From contig NW_019091360.1 in NCBI RefSeq assembly GCF_001949145.1, positions 1,198,243 to 1,262,242 of the forward strand: a DNA stretch of 64,000 bases, given 5' to 3'. A program made the position numbers and the translations under genes. Positions within the stretch are counted from its first letter, which is position 1, and every line of letters begins with the position of its first letter. Below the pieces are notes generated by a model, which was not told the origin of the DNA, ran no database searches, and worked only from the letters and a program-made list of their open reading frames with translations. The stretch comes from Acanthaster planci (Eukaryota > Echinodermata > Asteroidea > Valvatida > Acanthasteridae). This document shows positions 37,742 through 49,200 of the stretch, piece by piece.

Positions 37742-37830
37742 TGCAAGCTTGGTCAAGTGGTTAAGACATCTATGCAAAATTGCAGGAAGTTGTGGGTTCA
37801 AATCCCACTCCAGAAAGCTTGCAATATTTA
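37742..37830 (+). mobile_element. tRNA-derived SINE head (tRNA-Leu/Ser-like A and B boxes)
   Basis: The A box TGGTCAAGTGG is at 37750-37760 and the B box GGTTCAAATCC at 37795-37805. The latter lies inside a perfect T-arm stem, GTGGG/CCCAC. The spacing is as in tRNA. The acceptor strands do not pair in register (seven extra bases separate the T arm from AGCTTGC), and the anticodon stem is poor, so this is not a functional tRNA. The antisense peptide VGFEPTT is the usual by-product of such SINE heads. The 3' extent is unclear. Confidence 0.55.
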
Positions 37831-38563
37831 TTTTTTGCAACTCTCAGACCACACAGAGCAGATGTGAATATCTGCCTTGAGCAGAGCACCCCCTTATTGG
37901 TTGAAAAGAGTCGTATTTGTCGGGAGTGTTCATTTTGTTGGTAGTGATGTAGTAACACGTGCATTTCATAGTCGTTTGTCAATCAGCAAAGTTCAGTTCC
38001 GACCAAAGCCCAAGGAGCCTCTGCTGCTAAGAAAATTGTGCCATCTCTTGGTCCAGCTTGAGGCTGATTCAAAATTAACGTCCCTGATGCAGAGCTAAAT
38101 AAGTATCATATTCTTTTCTTATTTACAGATTTTGTCTGAGTTGTCTTTCTTTTTTATAGATTTTTGTATAGGCTTACTCTATACATGTACATTTTGGTCT
38201 AATTTTCCCAGAAATGTGTTGGTCTTTTTTCGATTTCAGTTTGTTGGGTTTAAGTGGTCAGACCATGTGGTCCTGGTTGCCTTTTTTTTGTTTTCAGGTT
38301 TGATCTGGATTTTTCTGCTGAATCTAGATTACATTCATGATTACATTTTGGTTTTGGTCAAAAATGTTTCTTTGCTTGAGTCCTTTCTTTGAATTTCTTC
38401 AGTAACTTTATGCAGTCGTCTCAAGTATTAACATTTCTGAAAATATGTGAATCTTTTTTTCTTCTTTTTGTGTTTGAGGTCTAGAACTGTGTCTCTTCTT
38501 CAGGCACATACATTCCTGGCAATTTTTCCTTTGAAATTCAGATCGCGAGTTTAGTTTAGCAAG

Positions 38564-38710
38564 ATGAGTTCAGAGTTAGTCCCCCAGCCCCAAAGAATGT
38601 TGTGCGTGAGTTTCTGTGTCGCAGTAAGTGTTACATTGACCTGTGTACTGTGTCAGCAGAAAGAAGAAAAATGTTCAAATGGAGACATCCCAAATGAAAG
38701 TCTGCAATAA
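38564..38710 (+). CDS. possible small single-span membrane peptide (48 aa)
   Basis: The ATG lies in an acceptable context (AAGATGA). The 48 codons encode a polar start, one hydrophobic run (MLCVSFCVAVSVTLTCVLC) and a charged tail (QQKEEKCSNGD). The profile is that of a small membrane protein, but no homologue is recognised. A GTAAGTG inside the frame could be a splice donor instead. A chance ORF is quite possible. Confidence 0.15.
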   Translation: MSSELVPQPQRMLCVSFCVAVSVTLTCVLCQQKEEKCSNGDIPNESLQ

Positions 38711-39773
38711 TGGATATCGTGGGCTAAGCCTGGCACGCTCTTGATAACATGGATAACCTAACACTCTTGATAACAACACTTATGAATGAGACTTTGAAGC
38801 AAATACAAAGATCTTGTTCCTTCCACTGCTCAACCATTTTATTCCATTGAAAACTTCTTTACATGTACATGTATGTTCCATTCAGTTGATTTACATGTAA
38901 CTCAAACCGCATACAGGTTCAGTGATAAGAATTTTACAAGGGAAGTATTGCTTTTTGCAACTTTCTTATCTTAAATCTGTTATGACATCTGTCTTGGTTG
39001 AAAAGTAGAATAATCTATGTTTTTCCTGACAAATCAGGATATCATGCTAGGATATTATTACAGGAGGACTCATTTTCTGTTCAAATTATGAACCCAAAAG
39101 TTAGTTACCGGTAATGAAAAATATTTGTAAGAAAACTTTGCTCACTGACCTCAGGTCATGAACTACAACAACAAACCAAACATAAATTACGACAGCAAAA
39201 TGTCAGAAATTTCATCGAATGTTGGTGCAGAAATACATGAAAGACAGGCTTCTCCATTGGATGACATTCCATTTTGATCATAAATATGCAAATTGGCATA
39301 TACATTGCCTAAAAATAATGAAGTACTGAAATGCACAAAACATGTGAAAAGATGAAAAATCATATTAAACAGGCTACAAAGGACCAAGAAGTATAAGCTT
39401 AGATGTCTTTACAAGAACTTCAGTTTAGAAGTTTAAAAATTACACAGCCTAGGCTCTTTTTCAACGTTGGAATATTAAAGTGCATGGTGACTAGAACAAT
39501 GTTTACATTATTATATTGCTTGTTTCTGAATTCTTAAACAAGCATAATGCAATCTTTAAATAAACCGAAACTAAGATCCATTTCATTTAAACTGAGGTGC
39601 ATTTTAGTGGTCATAGCCAAGGATGCTTTGGTTGTTGTCAATTAGGTAAGAATTACACGTGATCATGTAGTACTCAAATACTCAGAGGTCACAATTATAC
39701 AGAAATAACCAAATCAGTTCTTGGTCATGGTCACCTTACAACTAATCAGCTATACATTCTTACTGTCCTGTTG

Positions 39774-39941
39774 CTGATACTAAATACAAGGAATCTCGCA
39801 AAACTCTCTAATATTGTAACTAACCATTCTCTGAGTAAAATGAAGATTGTTGTGTTACTGATACTAAACGTAGGGAATCTGGCCAGACTCTCTCCTGTTG
39901 TAACCAGCCATCCTCTGAGTAAAAGGAAAATTGTCTTGTAT
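39774..39941 (+). repeat. two-copy 84-bp tandem repeat
   Basis: CTGATACTAAATACAAGGAA (from 39774) and CTGATACTAAACGTAGGGAA (from 39858) start two adjacent units of 84 bases, about 80% alike. The period is a multiple of three, so one frame stays open across both copies, but no start context, splice signal or homology supports a gene. Confidence 0.7.
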
Positions 39942-41314
39942 GCTTGTAAACAAATTAACTACAATTTACACTGAGGTGCTCAAGTTTAAACACAGTTATC
40001 AATTTTGTTAATGGTTGGCATCTACTATAGTGATCATATTCTAAGCAATCCCTGTTCATGCTGTTTATGGAAAGTTTACCGTAACTGTACTAAAGGATTT
40101 TCCATGGGCTTACGTCAGTGAGCGGGCATTTTCAGCGACTAGACAGTTTCTTTTTGATTTTTAGATTTTCATTGATCTATGGGTTTCTAACATTTGTTGT
40201 TGAGAACCCCCCTCGGCAGGTCACAGCTTATAGAATGGTTTCATTAGCACACAGTTTGAAAGACGACTACGTTTAGTCACTGTGACGTCATCATTTCATT
40301 AGTTTCCCCCATGGATCCCATCTGTTATCATCAAGTCTACACGGATAGCGGCTGTACTATACGTAAGTAAAAAATGGATAAAAGCAAGCAATTATATTTA
40401 CAGATTATCCATGCTTAAATCGATATCAGTTATTGTATGAGATAATATTACGATGTGCAGTATGTTGGTGAATCATTACGCATTAAACATTGCTCACAAT
40501 TTAGGTTCGTGGTGGTAATTTCCGTCTTTGAATTTGAAGAAGCTATTTTTCCTGGGAGTGTTGCGGAATCTAATGTAAGCTGGTGCTAGCCCATATGTAC
40601 TACATGCATGACATGTAACATAGCAGTGTAGGTCTATGCGTTATGAATATAACGCTAGGCTGAGCTTAGTCTAGGCCCCACTATGCACTACAATTCTAAC
40701 AAAGCAAGGATAAGTTTCACATCCTTGGACCTCAGGAAAATAGGAAATGAATAAAGTCTTGTTCAGAATTGTTCATAGGCAAAGCATGAATCAAACTGAG
40801 TTGAATATCTCATCTACATCTGGGGGATTTCATGGGGCAAATGCCACCATATAAAAGTATTGCAAAAAATGAATCAGTAAAACAATATCTGCCAAACGCT
40901 TGTCTCTTGTGGCTATGAGCAGTGAGCCATGTGTCAGTTGAATGGGGCAACATGGTTGGCAATTATTTTCTTAAAACTTGTGTATCCTAAATTCACATAT
41001 TGCATGTTTGGGAGCGAGTTACATAAAATAATGGTTGGATATCTTTGTACTTAAGCCATTACTTTTCAAGCAAAACTTTTTAGATGGTTTGTAAACACGA
41101 CATCAGAAAGAAATTTTTTAAATGCAAAATTTTTTTTTCCAGAATGGAATCAGCTGGAAAGAAAAGCATGAGGTTTTATCCAGGATTGGATATTTTTCTG
41201 TTGAGGGAAGTAATTGCAGTCAATCCCAGTACCAAATTGTTGTAGGAAGCAATTAACAAAAAACTAAATGATGTTCCTAAGGAGTGAAATGTGTGTGTAG
41301 CTCCTGAGAGCATG

Positions 41315-44300
41315 TAGGGGAATGTGGGGCTACTGGTCCATCAGGGCAAGTGGCCCACTCCTAAGGATTTTGCAAGTTGTTTCTGCTCAGCTGCCCTCAC
41401 TGGGCACAACAAAGGCATGTGGCCTTTGACCTTACATGTGCCTTCTACAACCACAGAGTTCAAGTGCCTACAGCTGGGTTTACTCAGAATAATCCTGATT
41501 TTTCTTCTGTTTGTTGTCCATCAAAACCTGCAAAACACGTCCTGCCTTTCTGCTTAGTAGTATTGCTTATGCAAGAGAAGTTTGAACCACAATTTGAAGT
41601 ATTTAACGTGGTAAAACGGACTTAAAATGGGTGGTAATGTGAAGCATGGTTGCCACGTTACAAGTCAGTGGTTATTTCTTACGAGATCACAATGCATGGT
41701 AATGTTGGAGCATCAATAGCCGACTGGGTTTTTTTGTGCTGGGATTTTCAAAATGGCATCTTTCGAAGATAAAAACAACAACAAACTGCTTGAAAGGGGT
41801 AGATTTTAACCCTGAAATAAGTATTTATTTAATCAATTATATGTTTGAATAAAATAGCCAAAAGAAAGGGAAGGGGTAGGCCTAAATGAAACTGGGGAAT
41901 TAAATCATTTTGTGTACAGTGGGAGCCTAGAATGGTTTGATAATGTGTTGTGTTCCTGCATCATCTTGGTTTACTGAAGGATAACAAAATGGCCGCCCGG
42001 CCAATTTTTGTTCTTATTTTGAAAACTCCTTAACATTTTGTTCAGAAATTTTATGGCTCATTTCTCTAGTTTATGTTTTTATTTTTCAGTTGTAATATTA
42101 AGAAATGTATTTTAATGGTAATAGTGCTACAATATTGGACATTATTCATTTATAATTCCGTATTGAAAATATTCGGGGCTACTGGACCACCAGTTTTTGG
42201 GGCTAGTGGTCCGCATGGGCCAGTTGCCCCGCTGGTGTACATGTATTAACCATTTCCGTATGTTTTTTTCCCAGAAAGAGTTTAGTTGTTGACTGTTCAT
42301 AACAGCTACATGTATATGTATCACCATGTGACTATATTTAATACTGTCGGTATTTTTTTATCTCTTTAAATGTAGAATGGTGCGAACATACAGTGCATTG
42401 AAGCGCAGGCCTCAAAATAAATAGGAGGCAGACTCAATGAGGACAGCTGTTGCTGCAGTAGCAAGTGGTAGGACCAGTCTTCGAGATGCATCAAAACAAT
42501 TCAATGTTCCAAGAACAACATTGACAAGAAGGTGCAGAAACCTGGTAGATCAAGATGCACCAGCACATAAGCGAACGGTACTCACCAAAGCTGAGGAAGA
42601 CAGGCTCGCCCAATGGTGCTTGGAGAGGGAGTCTCGTCTATTTGGTGTTACCCCACAGCTGGTATGTGAAACCGCATATGCCATTGTTGAGAAATCTGGC
42701 AGGCCCCATCAATTCAACAAGATCGCCAAGAGGGCTGGCTACGACTGGTTGAAGCAATTCTATAAGCGGCATCCCCAGCTGACCACTAGAAAGCCAGAAG
42801 CCCTCTCTGCTGCCCGTGCCAGGGCCATGAATGAAGTGGTTGTGGAGCGCTACTTCAAGTTGCTAGCAACCACATTAACAGAGCTACAACTGAACGACAA
42901 ACCTGCACAGATTTTCAACGCAGATGAAACCGGGCTTTCGTCTGTCCACAAACCACCAAAGATAATTGGCCAGAAAGGAAAGAAGCAGGTTCATTCTAAG
43001 ACGAGTGCTGAGCGGGGTTTTAACACCAGTGTGCTGGCATGTGCAAATGCTGTGGGTAGTTTTGTTCCCCCTTTTGTCATTTTCAAAGGGTCACGATAAT
43101 CCCCAGCCTTGACGCACAATGCGCCACCAGGGACACTATTTGGCTGCTCAGAAACATCCTACATGAACCCAAAACTCTTCTTCCAATGGATCAAGTTTTT
43201 TGCACAGCAGATCCCCCCTGCCCGCCCTGTTCTCCGCATTGTCGATGGCCATGCATCCCAAACTGGCCTTGATACTGTTGAGTTTGCGAAAGAAAATCAG
43301 ATTGAGATGTTGTGCCTACCACCTCACACAACTAACTGGTTACAGCCTCTTGACCGAACAGTTCTTGGTCCATTGAAGATGGCCTATGACAGAGAATGTG
43401 CCAACTACATGAGCAAAAACCCAGGCAAAGTCGTGACAAGATATGAAATCTCAGAGCTCTTCTGCCGAGCTTACAGTCAAGGAGCCACTGTTGCGACTGC
43501 CGTTAGTGGTTTCTGGGCAACTGGAATCTCCCCGTATAATCCTGCAGCAGTGCCAAAGGAGGCATTTAAGCCATCCATGGCATGGGTGTTGGTCGAAACA
43601 GGTTAAGGAGAAGAAGCAGCACAGGCAGAAAGAGAGGAAATAGCAACAGAAGATACTGAGAGTGAGGCAGACACTAATCTGCAACAAGATGTCTCATTGC
43701 TGCCGAAAGAAACCCCAAACACCTCAGTACCTCAAGTGCCACAGGATCTCCCCAGCGCATCAGGAGCATCAACCAGTACTAGTAGTAGACCCAGCTCAGC
43801 ACTAGCTAGTTCATCATTAGCAGTGACTAGCAGTCAGGCAAGCTTGGCACCACAGCAGCAACCAAAGACTGGAAACGAGTGGCTGACAGATTTACTACCA
43901 CTGCCGACAGCTGCTGTCAACAGAACCAACAATAACAAGTGAAGACAAACAACAGCATCTCATGTAATGACAGCTGATGAAATCATACAGGAAATGAAAA
44001 CCAAACAGGCACAAGAGGAATTGCGAGCCGAAGAGAAACAACAGAAGAAAAGGGAACGGGATAGAAAAGCAGCTGACAGAAAGAAAATGGCCGAAGAAAA
44101 GAAAAAAGCACGAGAGGAGAAGAAACAACAAAGACAGGAGAAGGGCAAAGGGAAACAAATTGCCAAGAAACCACGCCCTCCCACACCCTCATATGAAGGC
44201 TCAGACAGTGAAGAGGAGGATATGGATGAGGAAGACAACACGTTTTGTGCAAAGTGTAACGCACCGTGGATGGCGGATGAACCATGGGTTTCCTGTAGAG

Positions 44301-44942
44301 GATGCAAAGAGTGGTTCCATGAGGACTGTACAGGATGGCAAGGCGACATGAACTTGTTCATATGCACTGACTGTCGTGACCTGTATGATTTGGCGAGTGG
44401 ATCTGATTAGATTTAGTGTACATGGGTCCATGCATACAGTCTCAAGCAAACACAGATTGCTTCTGAACAGTTAACGCCAGTTCTTGCTAAATGTTTGTGC
44501 AATAGTGAATATGAATTCAATTCGTTGAAATTATGAGGATAGAAAATGTAAGATATTTTAGAGAAGGAAATTTGAGCTCTGTCACGACATTTTGAACAAC
44601 ACATTTAACACTTTGGTGCTTCCAAGATATTGACAATTACCTGTTTGAAATGTTTATTATCCATTTACCAATTTTGACTGTCATATATGACTTTTTTAAT
44701 GACAAATATTAAGGTTTAATGATGTGGCCCACTTGCCCCATGGGTGGGGCAAGTGGGCCACTTTTGGCTGGAATTTTGATTAATTAATATTCATGTTTTA
44801 AATGAATGTTATTGATTTCAGTTTGGCAATCAACAAGTAAGTGTTTGGGCCATGTAATAAAATAAGGTTTGGCTATTTCCTTGATCTTTTGATGATTGTT
44901 ACAATTGAAAATGTGCTTAAGCGGTCCAGTAGCCCCACCCTA
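41315..44942 (+). mobile_element. near-complete pogo-type (Tc1/mariner superfamily) DNA transposon, about 3.6 kb
   Basis: The element spans 41317-44940 and is flanked by TA dinucleotides (41315-41316 and 44941-44942), the target duplication of this superfamily. The ends share a terminal inverted repeat: GTGGGGCTACTGGTCC on the left and, reading inward from the right end, GTGGGGCTACTGGACC. Subterminal GGGGCAAGTGGGCCA words occur near both ends (41344-41357; an inverted pair with a 6-nt loop at 44725-44760). A further end-like segment lies at 42174-42231. It encloses one transposase frame (42377-44410). The right side of the element is AT-rich 3' flank. Confidence 0.85.
42377..44410 (+). pseudogene. 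pogo/jerky-like transposase with C-terminal PHD finger, four in-frame stops
   Basis: One uninterrupted frame of 678 codons carries four internal stops (TAG 42422, TAA 43097, TAA 43604, TGA 43940) and no frameshift. The start is ATG 42377 (MVRTYSALKRRP). A psq/CENP-B-like helix-turn-helix (SGRTSLRDASKQFNVPRTTL) and a second DNA-binding helix region (RLFGVTPQLV, YDWLKQFYKRHP) precede the DDE_1 catalytic core, with acidic residues in FNADETGLS, RIVDGHASQ and NWLQPLDRTV. A Ser-rich linker and a Lys/Glu-rich coiled-coil segment (about 43967-44160) lead to a C4HC3 PHD finger (CAKCNAPW, WVSCRGCKEWFHEDC, FICTDC). A PHD reader on a transposase may guide it to marked chromatin; that role is inferred. 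The copy cannot make full-length protein. Confidence 0.88.
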
Positions 44943-45415
44943 AAGATCGCCTTTGCCATGTGCGAGAGGCACATCACAGAAGGGATACGAATGCATAAAG
45001 GGCATAAGAATTACTCAATATACTTAGGCCGTCTCGATTTTCAGAGCAGCTTCACATAAATTGTTTATAAAGCCTTTTTTTATAAACCAAGGTGTTACTG
45101 CATGCTCCATGTACAGTAGTAGTACAACACATGCAAATTACCTGTTGGATGCATATACAGGTAAGGATGCATTTCTGGGTTTTTTTTGGGGGGGGCACTC
45201 TGGACTTTTATACGACTCTTATTGAATGAAGTCTTTTAATGTAATCTTCACTGTGCTATTTGTTCCATTTAACTTATTGACAGTCTTTATTTTGTCACTC
45301 GAGGACGTTTTGGTGTTTCCAAAAAGGGAAACCTCTGACTCCTCGGGGACGATGCAGTTAGGCTTAATAAGACAATATGTTTGTAAATGTTTCACAAATG
45401 TGTCATTTCCTGTAG

Positions 45416-45602
45416 TTCACAAACGGATGAAGAGTATGATGAAATGGCCCAGCTTTTGACAGAACTTGCCGATTTAGACGAGGAGCGGAAAAGAGATGAC
45501 AACAAACCATCTGAGAAAGATGTAAAAGATCTGCAAGGAGAAGACATCTGAGCTGCAGCCATGGAGTCACTGGTTGGAACCAGTAAGAAAAATGATGCAG
45601 AG
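45416..45602 (+). pseudogene. exon remnant of a Myb/SANT-like transposon-type protein
   Basis: An acceptor (TTTCCTGTAG) precedes 45416 and a donor (GTGAGC) follows 45602. The frame reads EEYDEMAQLLTELADLDEER, then KPSEKDVKDLQGEDI, then an in-frame TGA (Arg expected), then AAAMESLVGTSKKND. A charged helix followed by a GEDIRxxAMExLxGT-like end is the pattern I recall for C-terminal parts of Myb/SANT-like proteins of invertebrate transposons (for example Harbinger partners). The N-terminal DNA-binding part is not visible. The hAT terminus begins 12 bases after the donor, so the hAT element landed in the following intron. The family call is tentative. Confidence 0.4.
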
Positions 45603-45619
45603 GTGAGCAGTAGTCAGTG

Positions 45620-45812
45620 TTGTAGAACTCGTACTCGGTACTTGTACTCGAGTACCGTTTTCAGAGAACTTGTACTCGTACTTGTACTCGGGCGTCCAAG
45701 TACTCTTACTCGAACTACAGTTCTTGTACTCGGGCTACAAAATACTCAGAACTCGACATCCAAAAATTGTACTTGAACATCAAAGTACTCGTACTCGATT
45801 AACAGTACTCGA
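45620..45812 (+). repeat. degenerate (GTACTCG)n subterminal array
   Basis: More than fifteen variants of TACTCG/TACTTG occur in one orientation, at irregular spacing, directly inside the CAGTGTTGTAG terminus. These are probably transposase-binding subterminal motifs of the hAT element. Confidence 0.75.
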
Positions 45813-46201
45813 TAAAAATATCCTTTAAGTTAACTTACCACGGCAGTTAAAATAAGGTACAAAAATATTGACTCCAATGACCCGATATTCAATACGGTTC
45901 TGACAAAAAGAAGGCCGAATGTGGGACCATTAACGTATACGACCCATTCGCCATCTGTGGGTATACTTAACCAATCACGTACGCGAATTATATTATGGTA
46001 CTCCAGAATGGTCCCGCGATTCACTTGGGCATTGGTAGTCTGGTTCCTGGGCCCGAAAATTCTAACAACGAACCCAGCATACAGAAAATCACAGGCATGT
46101 GAATTATTGAGTCTGGAAAATAGACTTTACCTTGTGTCAACTGCTGCAACGCACGTGTAGTGACCGTGACATTGCTAGCCAGATCACTTGTTCTTGTAGC
46201 C

Positions 46202-49200
46202 ATGTCATCTGCATCGACTGTTGTACAGTTTGGGGTCAAAGAATATCAAAATTTGTGCAGAATGGAATCAAACGCTACAGCGCATCCTGTTTGTTTTGTG
46301 CAACTCGTATCACGGAAAAGTGCGGGACAACATCAAACTTCATCAAGCATTTGCGGAAGAAGCACCCCATGAAGTAAGTATCATGATCAGGGTCATGTTA
46401 TTTAGCATCAATGAGCGTCAACAAAGCATCAACTAAGTATCCAAGCATTTTTATACAAATATTTTAGGCTATATTTACAATATTAGGAAGGCTCCTGCAT
46501 GTCATATTCAACATATTATATTATCAAAAATGATATTTGAAGGTGGAAATTTGAGCGACAAATTTGGGCCTGCTCGTGCAGCCTGACCGGCCGCCATCTT
46601 GTTTTCGCGTGGACGGTGGCGGAAAGAAAGATGGTGGCCTCCAAAGTTTCGTTTTTCTGTGTGAATCTGGAAGCAAATTCAGTGCTTCTTTTAGAGTCTC
46701 TAAATTAAGATAAACTACTTTTGAATTCTTAGAGGGTATTTTGAAGTTGTTGACTCTTTGTTGACGCTAGTTGTATGTGTTGACGCTTGTTGACGCTAAA
46801 TTGTATGACCGTTATTTTACGCCTGCCAAAATTTAGGAAGTAGTTAATGATGAAGATGGGGAAAGTAGAAACTATTATTCTGTTCTGAAAGATTTCACTT
46901 TTATTAACGTCTAATGGCCCCTCCACAACTTGGCAATGTTTGTCTGGAACAGCATGACTTGCATGACTTCAGTTAATGATACTCAAAGCAGTGTTTGTGC
47001 TCATTTTTTCGCAGGAGTTTCTGATATGGAATTTGTGCAAATATTTAGTCAATTCTTTGTGTGAGATTGATTTTTATCAAGGATTTTGTTCATGTGAATT
47101 TTTTTCTGGGGGGGGTATGAATTCAGTGAAATATCTCCCCAAATTTTCTCTTGAAATGTTACATCGGTCATCAGAGAGTGATAATATGTCCTAGAAAGTA
47201 AAATTAAAGAGAAGGAAATTTCAAAGAGTAAATTTATAATTACAGTTTTTTGTGAGTTTCAATGATTCTATGCACGGGAAATAGTTTCCATTTATAATAG
47301 ATTGTATGTACATGTAATTTGTCATTTCAGATACAAGGAGTATCAAACCAAAGGATCACTCAAGCCTGGCCAAACAACACTGCGGTTTGGCCATTCAGAA
47401 GCAGCATCCACATTGGCTGAAGGGAAGATCTTTGACATCAGTGATCCTCGCCAGAAAGCCATCACTGATGCCCTGGTGAAAGACCTCATCATTGGTTGTT
47501 CACTACCAATAAGTGTCGTGGAGAAGGAGCGCTTCAGAAATTTCATCAGTGTGCTAAATCCACGTTACAGGCCCGTGGCCAGATCAACTATCACATCATA
47601 CCGAGGACGTGTACCCAGTACAAGGAGGAAATAAAGAAGAAGCTGGCAAACATAGACAAAATCACAACAACGGTGGACATTTGGTCAGACCGTCGTATGC
47701 GGTCCTTCCTAGGGATAACGGCCCACATTGTAGATGGCAGCACAGGGACCCTGCACCTGGAATCGTTCACGCTGTGCTGCAGGCGTTTCCAGGACAGCCA
47801 TGCTGGGGACAAAATCTCTGCTGCCTTCGAGGAGGTTCTTGAGAATTTCATGATAAAGAACCAAATTGAGAATATAACAGACAACGCTTTGAACATGAAG
47901 AAAGCTTTCAGGGTAAGCCTGTAATGTCAATATGACCCTTTCTTGTATATTTGACAATACGTTTGATGGAAGATATTTTTTCAATGCTTTTGCAGAAATG
48001 CAACTTACATTTACATAGCCCTNNNNNNNNNNNNNNNNNNNNNNNNNNNNNNNNNNNNNNNNNNNNNNNNNNNNNNNNNNNNNNNNNNNNNNNNNNNNNN
48101 NNNNNNNNNNNNNNNNNNNNNNNNNNNNNNNNNNNNNNNNNNNNNNNNNNNNNNNNNNNNNNNNNNNNNNNNNNNNNNNNNNNNNNNNNNNNNNNNNNNN
48201 NNNNNNNNNNNNNNNNNNNNNNNNNNNNNNNNNNNNNNNNNNNNNNNNNNNNNNNNNNNNNNNNNNNNNNNNNNNNNNNNNNNNNNNNNNNNNNNNNNNN
48301 NNNNNNNNNNNNNNNNNNNNNNNNNNNNNNNNNNNNNNNNNNNNNNNNNNNNNNNNNNNNNNNNNNNNNNNNNNNNNNGGTTTAACAAACCAATTTATAT
48401 TGCTCAATCTTGATTTGCACATATGTATCGTAAATGAATTGCATTCTCAAAAAATATCCTAAAACTTGGTATTGATTGACACAAGACAGATTTAATAGGA
48501 TTTGTAGGGAAAACAATACATGTAGTAGTAAATACACAAGCTACCACTACCTTGTGAAAGAAATGGTACTACTGGCTCTTCAGTTATTCACTTTGTATGA
48601 TTATCAACTGATTGTTATTGATGCTCATTATGGTCACTAAAGAGTATTTAACAGTCCAACAGACCTGCATTTCTGTCGAAACTTTACCTTAATGAATTCA
48701 GTGACAGTTTCACACTGTAATGTTTGTCAGTATACACTTAAAGAGTTTTCTGATTTCCTCGCTTTGAAAGGTTTTTATTACGGCCATACATATACGTGTG
48801 GTTCATTTTTCATATGAACATGAGTTTAACTTTATATACATCTACATGCAATGTAAATTTTTTTCATTCCATTCTATTTCATTTCAGGAATCTTGCTCTT
48901 ACTCGAGGAAAAGTGTCAAAATTAACCAGCCTTCTGCACACATCAACAGTCTTCAAAGAAGCTTTTGAAGCTTCATTTGGTGACAAGTCAATACCAAGTT
49001 CAAACAGCACAAGATGGAACAGCACAGTCCGAAACCTTAAAGCCATCCTCAACTTGGATCAGCGCAAGCTTACAGAGGTCTGCTCCTCAAGGTGGGACCA
49101 TCTTGTCTTGTCAACCAGAGAATGGAGCCAACTGAAGCAGCTGACAGAAGTGCTCCAGCCGTTCATGGAGGCAACTGACATCACCCAGGGGGAATCAGCA

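Larger units (their letters stand above)
37831..41316. other. intergenic left of the pogo element
   Basis: No supported gene. A short acceptor-like site near 37987 leads into a 36-codon open stretch ending at 38097 that could be an isolated terminal exon. A donor-like GTAAGT near 40363 follows a moderately GC-rich patch. Neither can be tied to a gene. T-rich frames at 38132-38392 are artefacts. Confidence 0.35.

Noticed and set aside
37742-37830. Functional tRNA gene
   Set aside because: The acceptor strands are out of register by seven bases and the anticodon stem is poor, so it is treated as a SINE head.
37987-38097. Possible terminal exon (KVQFRPKPKEPLLLRKLCHL followed by a few residues)
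   Set aside because: The peptide looks coding and an acceptor-like site is present, but no upstream exon or homologue could be named; mentioned only in the spacer entry.
38132-38392. 86-codon hydrophobic open frame
   Set aside because: T-rich composition artefact without recognisable motif.
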